DNA of 5,848 nt from positions 1 to 5,848 of the forward strand of contig JAKLLJ010000219.1 in assembly GCA_023150215.1 (NCBI GenBank), in the 5' to 3' direction. Shown piece by piece: positions 1-5,512 of this stretch. Below the pieces are notes generated by a model. That model ran no database searches. It saw only the letters and a program-made list of their open reading frames with translations, and was not told where the DNA came from. Source of the DNA: Thauera sp. GTDB lineage: Bacteria; Pseudomonadota; Gammaproteobacteria; Burkholderiales; Rhodocyclaceae. The position numbers and the translations under genes were made by a program. Positions within the stretch are counted from its first letter, which is position 1; every line of letters begins with the position of its first letter.

Positions 1-982
1 CATCATGCGCTTCCTGCTCGGCGCGGCCGAAGCGGGCTTCTTCCCCGGCATCATCCTCTATCTCAGCTACTGGTTCCCGGCGCGGCACCGCGCCGGCGTC
101 ACGGCGCTCTTCATGGCGGCCGCGCCGATCTCCACCGCGCTCGGCTCGCCGATCTCCGCTGCGCTGCTGGAAATGGACGGCGTCATGGGCATGCACGGCT
201 GGCAGTGGATGTTCATCCTCGAAGCAATCCCGGCGGTGATCCTCGGCGTGGTCGTGCTTTTCTACATGACCGACAAGCCCGAAAAGGCCAAGTGGCTCAA
301 GGATGACGAGCGCGCCTGGCTGGTCAACGCCATGCATCAGGAGAACGCCAGCAAGGCCGGCAGCGCCAAGCACGGCATCTTCAGCGGCATGGCCAATCCG
401 CGCGTCCTCGCGCTGGCGATGATCTACTTCGGCACCTCGGCCGGCTTGTACACCCTCGGCATCTGGGCGCCCCAGATCATCAAGCAACTGGGGGTCTCGT
501 CGATGACCGTCGGCTTCCTCAACGCCATCCCACCGACCATCTCGGTGATCGCCATGGTCCTGTGGTCGCGTCACTCCGACCGCACCGGCGAGCGCACCTG
601 GCACGTCGTACTGGCTTGCGTCGCCGCATCGATCGGCCTGGTCGTCGCAGCCGGCGCCAATAGCGTCGTTGGTCTGATCGCCGCCCTGACCCTGGTGAAC
701 ATCGGCATCAGCTGCGCAAAGCCGCCGCTGTGGAGCATGCCGACCATGTTCCTGTCGGGTGCCGCTGCCGCCACCGGCATCGCCACCATCAACTCGATCG
801 GCAACCTGGGCGGCTTCGCCGGCCCGGCCATGATCGGCTGGGTCAAGGACCAGACCGGCAGCTTCAACGGCGGCCTCTACTTCGTCGCCGGCCTGCTCGT
901 GCTCTCGGCCGTGCTCACGCTGATGCTCGCTCGTTCCCAGAAACCGGCGGCGGTGGTGGGTGCGGAAGCGACCGCCCACTGA
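1..982 (+). CDS. MFS transporter, anion/cation symporter type, probable tartrate (dicarboxylate) importer; 5' end outside window
   Basis: This is an inner-membrane secondary transporter. The reading frame is open from the first bases, so the Met at base 5 is internal and the true start lies upstream. Numbering from that Met, 325 residues are visible. The family is usually about 430-450, so roughly 100-120 residues (TM1-3) are missing. The opening stretch (RFLLGAAEAGFFPGI, then a run ending YWFPARHRA near residue 29) is typical of TM4 and its following loop in the anion/cation symporter family, which includes the tartrate carrier TtuB and phthalate permeases. Further hydrophobic segments lie near residues 33-55, 66-88, 134-157, 168-187, 200-218, 221-243, 252-280 and 289-309. 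The SRHSDRTGER loop (188-197) is the family's cytoplasmic motif between TM8 and TM9. The gene stops 42 bp before ttdA on the same strand. The substrate is inferred from those neighbours; another hydroxydicarboxylate is possible. Confidence 0.88.
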   Translation, partial: IMRFLLGAAEAGFFPGIILYLSYWFPARHRAGVTALFMAAAPISTALGSPISAALLEMDGVMGMHGWQWMFILEAIPAVILGVVVLFYMTDKPEKAKWLKDDERAWLVNAMHQENASKAGSAKHGIFSGMANPRVLALAMIYFGTSAGLYTLGIWAPQIIKQLGVSSMTVGFLNAIPPTISVIAMVLWSRHSDRTGERTWHVVLACVAASIGLVVAAGANSVVGLIAALTLVNIGISCAKPPLWSMPTMFLSGAAAATGIATINSIGNLGGFAGPAMIGWVKDQTGSFNGGLYFVAGLLVLSAVLTLMLARSQKPAAVVGAEATAH

Positions 983-1024
983 ACCGACTGCATCAACCCC
1001 AACACACTTCAACAGGAGCAACAC

Positions 1025-1924
1025 ATGGACAAGGAAATTGCCGTTCAGTCCCTGACGGACACCATGGCCAAGTTCACCGCGTACATCGGCAAGCGTCTGC
1101 CCAAGGACGTGAAGGCCAAGCTGGCCGAACTTCGCACGCTGGAAACCAACCCGCTGGCCAAGTCGGTGTACGACTCGATGGCGGGCAACCAGGAAGCGGC
1201 CGACAAGCTGAACCGCCCAAGCTGCCAGGACACCGGCGTCATCCAGTATTTCGTCGAGGCCGGGGCGCACTTCCCGCTGCTCGGCGAACTGGAAGAGATC
1301 CTGAAGGAGGCGACGGCCGAGGCGACCCGCATCGGCCCGCTGCGCCACAACGCGGTCGAGACCTTCGACGAGAAGAACACCGGCACCAACACCGGCACCA
1401 ACATTCCGTGGCTGGACTGGCGCATCGTGCCGGAGAAGGACAGCTGCACCATCGACGTCTACATGGCGGGTGGCGGCTGCACGCTGCCCGGCGCGGCCAA
1501 GGTGCTGATGCCGGGGCAGGGCTATGAGGGTGTCGCCGAGTTCGTCATGGACGTCATCACCGAGCGTGGCGTCAATGCCTGCCCGCCGCTGCTGGTCGGC
1601 GTAGGGGTGTCGACCTCGGTGGAGACGGCGGCCCGCCTGTCCAAGCTGGCGATCATGCGCCCGGTCGATTCGAAGAGCGCCAATCCGCGCGCCGCGCTGA
1701 TGGAGGAGCTGCTCGAGCAGGGCCTCAACGAGATCGGCATCGGCCCTCAGGGCCTGACCGGCAACAACAGCGTGATGGGCGTCAACATCGAATCGTCCGC
1801 CCGCCATCCCTCCACCATCGGCGTCGCCGTCAACACCGGCTGCTGGGCGCACCGCCGCGGCAAGATCCGCATCAACGCCGACCTGTCCTACGAAATCCTG
1901 TCCCACGAAGGAGTGGTGCTGTGA
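1025..1924 (+). CDS. ttdA: L(+)-tartrate dehydratase, alpha subunit
   Basis: This is the Fe-S subunit of cytoplasmic L(+)-tartrate dehydratase, which converts L-tartrate to oxaloacetate and water. The 299-residue product matches E. coli TtdA (about 303) along its whole length as I recall that sequence: LNRPSCQDTG at 62-71, PLRHNAVE at 105-112, YMAGGGCTLPG at 146-156, VNACPPLLVGVG at 183-194, IGPQGLTGN at 239-247 and TGCWAHRRG at 271-279. The spacing of Cys67, Cys186 and Cys273 (119 and 87 residues) fits the three ligands of the catalytic 4Fe-4S cluster in class I fumarases. Asp69 and His261 fall at the active-site Asp and His positions of that fold. AGGAG at 1014-1018 lies 6 nt before the ATG, which supports this start. 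It overlaps ttdB by 4 bp. The family also contains two-subunit fumarases and mesaconases; the TtdA-like sequence and the flanking regulator favour tartrate. Confidence 0.94.
   Translation: MDKEIAVQSLTDTMAKFTAYIGKRLPKDVKAKLAELRTLETNPLAKSVYDSMAGNQEAADKLNRPSCQDTGVIQYFVEAGAHFPLLGELEEILKEATAEATRIGPLRHNAVETFDEKNTGTNTGTNIPWLDWRIVPEKDSCTIDVYMAGGGCTLPGAAKVLMPGQGYEGVAEFVMDVITERGVNACPPLLVGVGVSTSVETAARLSKLAIMRPVDSKSANPRAALMEELLEQGLNEIGIGPQGLTGNNSVMGVNIESSARHPSTIGVAVNTGCWAHRRGKIRINADLSYEILSHEGVVL
1376..1403 (+). repeat. 12-bp tandem duplication inside ttdA
   Basis: AACACCGGCACC occurs twice in direct succession (1376-1387 and 1388-1399), followed by AACA of a third copy. It encodes NTGTNTGTN in TtdA (residues 118-126). 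E. coli TtdA has a similar NTG.NTG loop as I recall, so the protein repeat is a conserved feature of the enzyme rather than a recent expansion. The perfect DNA repeat is probably the combined effect of that loop and codon bias. Confidence 0.8.
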
Positions 1925-2529
1925 AAAAGATCCTGACGACCCCCATCCGTGACGAAGACCTGGAAGACCTCACTGTCGGCGACGTGGTGTATCTGACCGG
2001 CCGCCTGGTGACCTGCCGCGACGTGGCGCATCGCCGCCTGATCGAGCAAGGCCGGGAGCTTCCGGTCGATCTCGAAGGCGGGGCGATCTTCCACGCCGGC
2101 CCGATCGTGCGCAAGAAGGACGACGGCACGTTCGAGATGGTCTCGATCGGCCCGACGACGAGCATGCGCATGGAGAAGTTCGAGCGCGCGTTCATCCAGC
2201 AGACCGGCGTGAAGCTGATCGTGGGTAAGGGCGGCATGGGGCCGGAGACGGCCGCCGGCTGCCAGGAGAACAAGGCGGTGCATGCCATCTTCCCGGGCGG
2301 GTGCGCCGTGCTCGCGGCGACGCTGGTCGAGGAGATCGAGGGCGCCGAGTGGCAGGACCTGGGCATGCCCGAGACCTTGTGGGTCAACCGCGTGCGCGAG
2401 TTCGGGCCGCTGATCATCTCCATCGACACCAAGGGCAACAACCTCATCCAGCAGAACAAGGCCGTCTTCAACGAGAAGAAGAAGCCCGTGCTGGAGAAGA
2501 TCAACACGCAGCTCAGCTTCATCAAGTAA
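1921..2529 (+). CDS. ttdB: L(+)-tartrate dehydratase, beta subunit
   Basis: This is the second subunit of tartrate dehydratase and corresponds to the C-terminal fumarase domain of single-chain class I enzymes. The 202-residue product is almost exactly the length of E. coli TtdB (201) and shares its start (MKKILTTPI), GDVVYLTG (20-27), LVTCRDVAHRRL (29-40), FHAGPIVRK (57-65), SIGPTTSMRME (75-85), VGKGGMGP (101-108), GCAVLAAT (127-134) and EFGPLIISIDTKGNN (160-174). Arg33, Thr79 and Arg83 are spaced like the substrate-binding Arg, catalytic Thr and Arg of class I fumarases. The start is GTG at 1921, inside the stop region of ttdA (GTGA overlap), with AAGGAG at 1908-1913 in the ttdA coding sequence 7 nt upstream. 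This suggests coupled translation and balanced subunit supply. The last 8 bp overlap the 3' end of the opposing regulator gene. Confidence 0.94.
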   Translation: MKKILTTPIRDEDLEDLTVGDVVYLTGRLVTCRDVAHRRLIEQGRELPVDLEGGAIFHAGPIVRKKDDGTFEMVSIGPTTSMRMEKFERAFIQQTGVKLIVGKGGMGPETAAGCQENKAVHAIFPGGCAVLAATLVEEIEGAEWQDLGMPETLWVNRVREFGPLIISIDTKGNNLIQQNKAVFNEKKKPVLEKINTQLSFIK

Positions 2530-3463
2530 GGCCTGCGGCGGAGGGGCAGCCCCCGCCCGCATTCAGGTGTGCGAACGCCGCCACCAGTTCGTCGACGAAG
2601 GTCCGGATGCGCGTCGAGAGCTGGTGGCGCTTCGGGTACACCGCGTAGATGTCGGCGTCCGGCGTGCGGTAGTCCGGCAACACCTGGACCAGGCGGCCGC
2701 TTTGCAGGTAGCGGATCACGTCCCATTCGGCGCGCATCAGGATGCCGTGCCCGTCCAGTGCCCACTGCACCGCGATCTCTCCATCGTTGGTGGCCAAGTT
2801 GCCGCGCACCTTGATCGGCTCGCTCTCCGCGGCGGGGCTGTTCAGGCGCCATGTGCCATAGGCATCATCGCCCTGGCGGATGGTGATGCAGTTGTGATGG
2901 CGTAGATCGTCCGGGGTGCGAGGTACCCCCCGCGCCGCGAGATAGGACGGTGCCGCGCACAGCAGACGTCGGTTCGGTGCCAGACGTCGGGCGACCACGC
3001 GCGCATCACCCGGTTCGCCGAAGCGCACGCAGACGTCGAACTGGTCTTCAGTCAGCGCCGGCGGACTGACCGAAAGCTGGAGCTGGACATCCACCTCCGG
3101 GTAACGGGCGACATAGCGCGAGATGACCGGCGCCACATGCAGGCGACCGAAGCCCAGTGTCGCATTCACCCGCAGCAGCCCCTTGGGCGTGTCCTTGGAT
3201 CCCCCCAACACTTCGTTCAGCAGATCCAGCTCGGCCAGGATGCGGCGCGCATGATCCAGGAAAACCTCGCCCTCCGGGGTCAGGTTCATGCGGCGGGTCG
3301 TGCGATTGATCAGGGGCACACCGATCCGCGCTTCGATCTGAGCGAGGCGCTTGCTGACCGCAGGGGTACTGATGCCGAGCTCCCGAGCGGCGCGGCTCAG
3401 GCTGCCGCAACTCGCGATGGCGGTGAAGAACCCCAGTTCGGCTGGCTGAATTCCGGCGCTCAT
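2522..3463 (-). CDS. LysR-family transcriptional regulator, TtdR-like
   Basis: The product is a 313-residue LysR-type regulator. It has an N-terminal winged helix-turn-helix at about 8-68 (SRAARELGISTPAVSKRL at 23-40, then LTPEGEVFLDHAR at 61-73), a linker helix to about 92, and an effector-binding domain at about 95-298. That domain matches E. coli TtdR (YgiP), the tartrate dehydratase activator, as I recall it: GFGRLHVAP (104-112), RRLLCAAPSYL (165-175), NDGEIAVQWALDGHGI (226-241), AEWDV (245-249) and SGRLVQVLPDY (255-265). Its position beside ttdAB supports the assignment. The likely role is sensing tartrate or a related acid and activating the dehydratase operon. The gene is convergent with ttdB (8-bp overlap) and divergent from pyk. 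No good Shine-Dalgarno precedes the ATG at 3463; the homology begins just after it, so the start is still reasonable. Confidence 0.9.
   Translation of the reverse strand: MSAGIQPAELGFFTAIASCGSLSRAARELGISTPAVSKRLAQIEARIGVPLINRTTRRMNLTPEGEVFLDHARRILAELDLLNEVLGGSKDTPKGLLRVNATLGFGRLHVAPVISRYVARYPEVDVQLQLSVSPPALTEDQFDVCVRFGEPGDARVVARRLAPNRRLLCAAPSYLAARGVPRTPDDLRHHNCITIRQGDDAYGTWRLNSPAAESEPIKVRGNLATNDGEIAVQWALDGHGILMRAEWDVIRYLQSGRLVQVLPDYRTPDADIYAVYPKRHQLSTRIRTFVDELVAAFAHLNAGGGCPSAAGLT
2535..2560. terminator. G+C-rich hairpin between converging ttdB and regulator; weak terminator candidate
   Basis: GGGG (2543-2546) and CCCC (2550-2553) pair around a CAG loop, and the flanking G-rich and C-rich runs can extend the stem with bulges. 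It starts 6 bp after the ttdB stop and lies within the last codons of the opposing regulator gene. Neither strand has a T-run after it, so intrinsic termination is doubtful. It could equally be a by-product of G+C-rich coding sequence. Confidence 0.22.
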
Positions 3464-3484
3464 GGTGCGTGATTGTGTTCTTCA

Positions 3485-3509
3485 GGTTAAGGATGGTTTG
3501 AGCTTAGCC
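3485..3509. promoter_or_regulatory. Imperfect dyad in the regulator/pyk intergenic region, possible LysR-type operator
   Basis: GGTTAAG (3485-3491) and CTTAGCC (3503-3509) form an inverted repeat with 6 of 7 bases paired around an 11-nt spacer. It lies 22-46 bp upstream of the regulator start codon, where LysR-type proteins often bind to repress their own gene. The size and spacing fit the general LysR dyad pattern. It lies about 100 bp from the pyk start, so one bound protein could affect both genes. This is a pattern call only. Confidence 0.4.
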
Positions 3510-3546
3510 CGCATGGGCTGGGGCGTCCATCCTCTAACTTCGCGCT

Positions 3547-3579
3547 CGTACGCATCGAATTCGAGCCGGCCGTACGGCC
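3547..3579. promoter_or_regulatory. Cluster of perfect palindromes upstream of pyk
   Basis: Within 33 bp there are two perfect palindromes: TCGAATTCGA (3555-3564) and GGCCGTACGGCC (3568-3579). The hexamer CGTACG occurs twice, alone at 3547-3552 and inside the second palindrome at 3571-3576. The cluster ends 28 bp before the pyk start, roughly where a promoter or repressor site would lie. No convincing -35/-10 pair was found. It resembles no operator I know, and short palindromes do arise by chance. Confidence 0.35.
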
Positions 3580-3607
3580 ATTTCTCATCACACCAAAGGA
3601 CCCGACC

Positions 3608-5026
3608 ATGCAACGTAAACGGAATGCCAAGATCGTCGCCACCCTCGGACCCGCCAGCTCGGACGTCGCGACCATTCGTGCCTTGTTCGAGGCCGGAGCC
3701 GATGTCTTTCGGCTGAACTTCAGCCATGGCACGCATGCCGACCATCGCGCACGCCTAGAGGCGATTCGCCAGGTCGAAATGGAGGTCGGACGCCCGATCG
3801 GGGTGCTGCTCGATCTGCAAGGCCCCAAGCTGCGTGTTGGCACCTTCGCGCAGGGGGCCGTCACCCTCGTCGAGGGCGCGGAATTCCAGCTCGACATGGA
3901 TCGCGAGCGGCCCGGCGACACGACCCGGGTGTCCATGCCGCACCCGGAGATCTTCGATGCCCTGGTCGAAGGCACGGATCTGCTGCTCGACGACGGTCGC
4001 ATCCGTCTGCGGGTGGAGGAAGTTCGTGCGGGCACCGTCCGCACCCGGGTCATCGCGGGTGGCCGCCTCTCCGACCGCAAGGGCGTGAATGTGCCGGGCG
4101 TCGTGCTGTCGATTTCGGCGTTGACCGCAAAGGACCGTGCCGATCTCGATTTTGGCCTCACGCTTGGCGTTGACTGGGTTGCGCTGTCCTTTGTCCAGCG
4201 CCCGGAAGACGTCGTCGAGGTCAAGCGCATCGTCGCCGGCCGTGCCGGCATCGTCGCCAAGCTGGAGAAACCCGCTGCCATCGCCAGCCTTGACGCGGTC
4301 GTGGCAGAGAGTGACGCGGTGATGGTGGCTCGGGGGGATCTTGGCGTTGAAATGCCGCCGGAGCAGGTGCCGGCGATCCAGAAGAGGATCGTCCGGGCCT
4401 GCCGCAAGGCCGGCAAGCCGGTTATCGTCGCCACCCAGATGCTCGAGTCGATGATCGACACGCCAGTGCCGACTCGCGCGGAAGCGAGCGACGTGGCGAC
4501 CGCGATCTACGACGGGGCCGATGCCGTCATGCTGTCGGCCGAGTCGGCTTCGGGGCGCTACCCCATCGAGGCGGTCCGCATGATGGACCGGATCATCGCG
4601 CAGACCGAGGAGGATCCCTTCTGTCGAGAGGCACTCGCAGCATCGAAGTCGCCTTGCCACCGGGACAAGGCAGATGCGATCGGCGCTGCGGTCAGCCACG
4701 TCGCCAGCCTCTTGCAGGTGAGCGCGACTATCGCGTACACCAACTCCGGGTATTCCGCACTTCGCCTGGCGCGAGAAAGGCCGCAAGGGCCGATCCTCGC
4801 CATCACGCCTCGCCTGACGACTGCGCGCCAGCTTGCCCTGGCCTGGGGAATCCACGCGGTGGCCATCGGCGATGTTGAAAACGTGACCGAGATGACCGAG
4901 CTCGCCTGCGAAACGGCGCAGTGTGAAGGGCTTGCAGCGAAGGGTGCGACCATCGTGATCGCCGCCGGGATGCCCTTCGGGACCGCGGGTACGACCAACC
5001 TCCTGCGCATCGCGCAGATTGATTGA
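3608..5026 (+). CDS. pyk: Pyruvate kinase
   Basis: This cytoplasmic glycolytic enzyme converts phosphoenolpyruvate and ADP to pyruvate and ATP. At 472 residues it is full length for bacterial pyruvate kinases (470-480). The N-terminal barrel part opens with AKIVATLGPASS (7-18) and FRLNFSHG (34-41), which carry the phosphate- and K+-site Arg, Asn and Ser. LLDLQGPKLRVG (67-78) leads into the B domain (about 71-170). The barrel resumes with the catalytic Lys218 in IVAKLEKP (215-222), the metal-binding VARGDLGVEMP (240-250) and ATQMLESM (275-282). TRAEASDVA (289-297) and DAVMLSAESASGRYP (305-319) follow. The C-terminal domain has the TNSGYSALRLARERP type of effector region (378-392). AAAGGA (3595-3600) lies 7 nt before the ATG. 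The gene is divergent from the regulator and appears to be transcribed alone. It could draw PEP derived from tartrate through oxaloacetate, but this is context only. Confidence 0.96.
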   Translation: MQRKRNAKIVATLGPASSDVATIRALFEAGADVFRLNFSHGTHADHRARLEAIRQVEMEVGRPIGVLLDLQGPKLRVGTFAQGAVTLVEGAEFQLDMDRERPGDTTRVSMPHPEIFDALVEGTDLLLDDGRIRLRVEEVRAGTVRTRVIAGGRLSDRKGVNVPGVVLSISALTAKDRADLDFGLTLGVDWVALSFVQRPEDVVEVKRIVAGRAGIVAKLEKPAAIASLDAVVAESDAVMVARGDLGVEMPPEQVPAIQKRIVRACRKAGKPVIVATQMLESMIDTPVPTRAEASDVATAIYDGADAVMLSAESASGRYPIEAVRMMDRIIAQTEEDPFCREALAASKSPCHRDKADAIGAAVSHVASLLQVSATIAYTNSGYSALRLARERPQGPILAITPRLTTARQLALAWGIHAVAIGDVENVTEMTELACETAQCEGLAAKGATIVIAAGMPFGTAGTTNLLRIAQID

Positions 5027-5058
5027 TGCCGCGCTTCCAGCCGCAGCGGGTTGCGGCA
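5027..5058 (+). terminator. Hairpin after pyk, weak terminator candidate
   Basis: Two mutually exclusive stems begin right after the pyk stop. TGCCGC (5027-5032) pairs with GCGGCA (5053-5058), and GCCGCA (5040-5045) pairs with TGCGGC (5052-5057) around a 6-nt loop. No T-run follows, so this is not a standard intrinsic terminator. Overlapping alternative pairings may reflect G+C-rich sequence alone. Confidence 0.3.
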
Positions 5059-5082
5059 CGCCTGCAGACCTAAGACTTGAAT

Positions 5083-5112
5083 AGGAGTGCTCAATGATCA
5101 GGAGAACGCACG
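5083..5112 (+). promoter_or_regulatory. Two tandem Shine-Dalgarno/start units before the lutC remnant
   Basis: AGGAG at 5083-5087 stands 6 nt before an ATG at 5094, and a second AGGAG at 5100-5104 stands 8 nt before the ATG at 5113 that opens the lutC remnant. The second unit is plainly the original ribosome binding site of lutC. The first drives a frame with no recognisable protein and may be leftover sequence from an upstream lut gene or coincidence. Confidence 0.5.
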
Positions 5113-5512
5113 ATGAGCGCGCGCGAAGCCATTCTCAACGCAGTGCGCGGCGTCCTCGGCTACCGCACGGTCGACCCGGCGGCTCTGCGGCGCGAGGCCG
5201 ACGCCCCCTTGTAGGACGCGCCCGCGATCCGGTCCGCGGCGATCGCGCGGCAGCCGGCGGCGGCGCTGCAGGGGCTCGACGGGTCGGGCTTCGAGCTGCA
5301 CGAGCGCGTCGCGCCCGACGAGACCGGTGCGCTAGACTTTCACTCGGATGCCGAGACCGCGATCCTCGCCTACGTCGACGACTAAGCCCCGGCCACAACC
5401 GGCTGGCGTCCGCCGCGCAACGTCAGCATCATCACTGGCGCCAGCGGCACTGCCGACATCGAGGACAGCCTGGTCCTCGGTGCCCGCGCAACCTGCCGTG
5501 GCGATCGTCGGA
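5113..5512 (+). pseudogene. Decayed lutC-like LUD-domain gene (lactate utilization protein C family)
   Basis: The intact family is a LUD-domain protein of about 200-230 residues encoded in lutABC/ykgEFG operons for L-lactate oxidation. Here the start is preserved with a good ribosome binding site, and MSAREAILNAVRGVLG is the standard family N terminus. In the same frame follow GFELHERVA, a block resembling the LUD core (DETGALDFHSDAETAIL, compare AETGSL.FHS...T..L), and near 5416-5484 the C-terminal signature NVSIITGASGTADIEDSLVLGA. The frame is broken by TAG at 5212-5214 and TAA at 5383-5385. Start to signature spans only about 125 codons, so internal segments are missing. After LVLGA the expected ending (PAVAIVG) appears in the next frame from about 5483, indicating a frameshift. 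No lutA or lutB is in the window. A working protein is very unlikely. The family call rests on motif memory. Confidence 0.78.

Noticed and set aside
730..1527. 265-codon + frame bridging the transporter end and ttdA
   Set aside because: It is the shifted frame of two well-supported genes; the Arg/Gly/His-rich composition is typical of a shadow.
1872..2852. 326-codon frame on the - strand spanning ttdB and the regulator 3' end
   Set aside because: It covers two genes with strong homology in other frames and has no coherent domain.
3498..3538. TTGAGC and TCTAAC as a -35/-10 promoter pair for pyk
   Set aside because: The spacer is 29 bp, far from the usual 16-18, and the -10 element matches poorly.
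3487..4461. 324-codon frame on the - strand opposite the pyk 5' half and intergenic region
   Set aside because: Ser/Arg/Thr-rich antisense shadow with no motif; the + strand pyk explains the region.
3755..5059. 434-codon frame on the - strand opposite pyk
   Set aside because: It lies antisense to nearly all of a motif-complete pyruvate kinase gene, with shadow-type composition and no recognisable domain.
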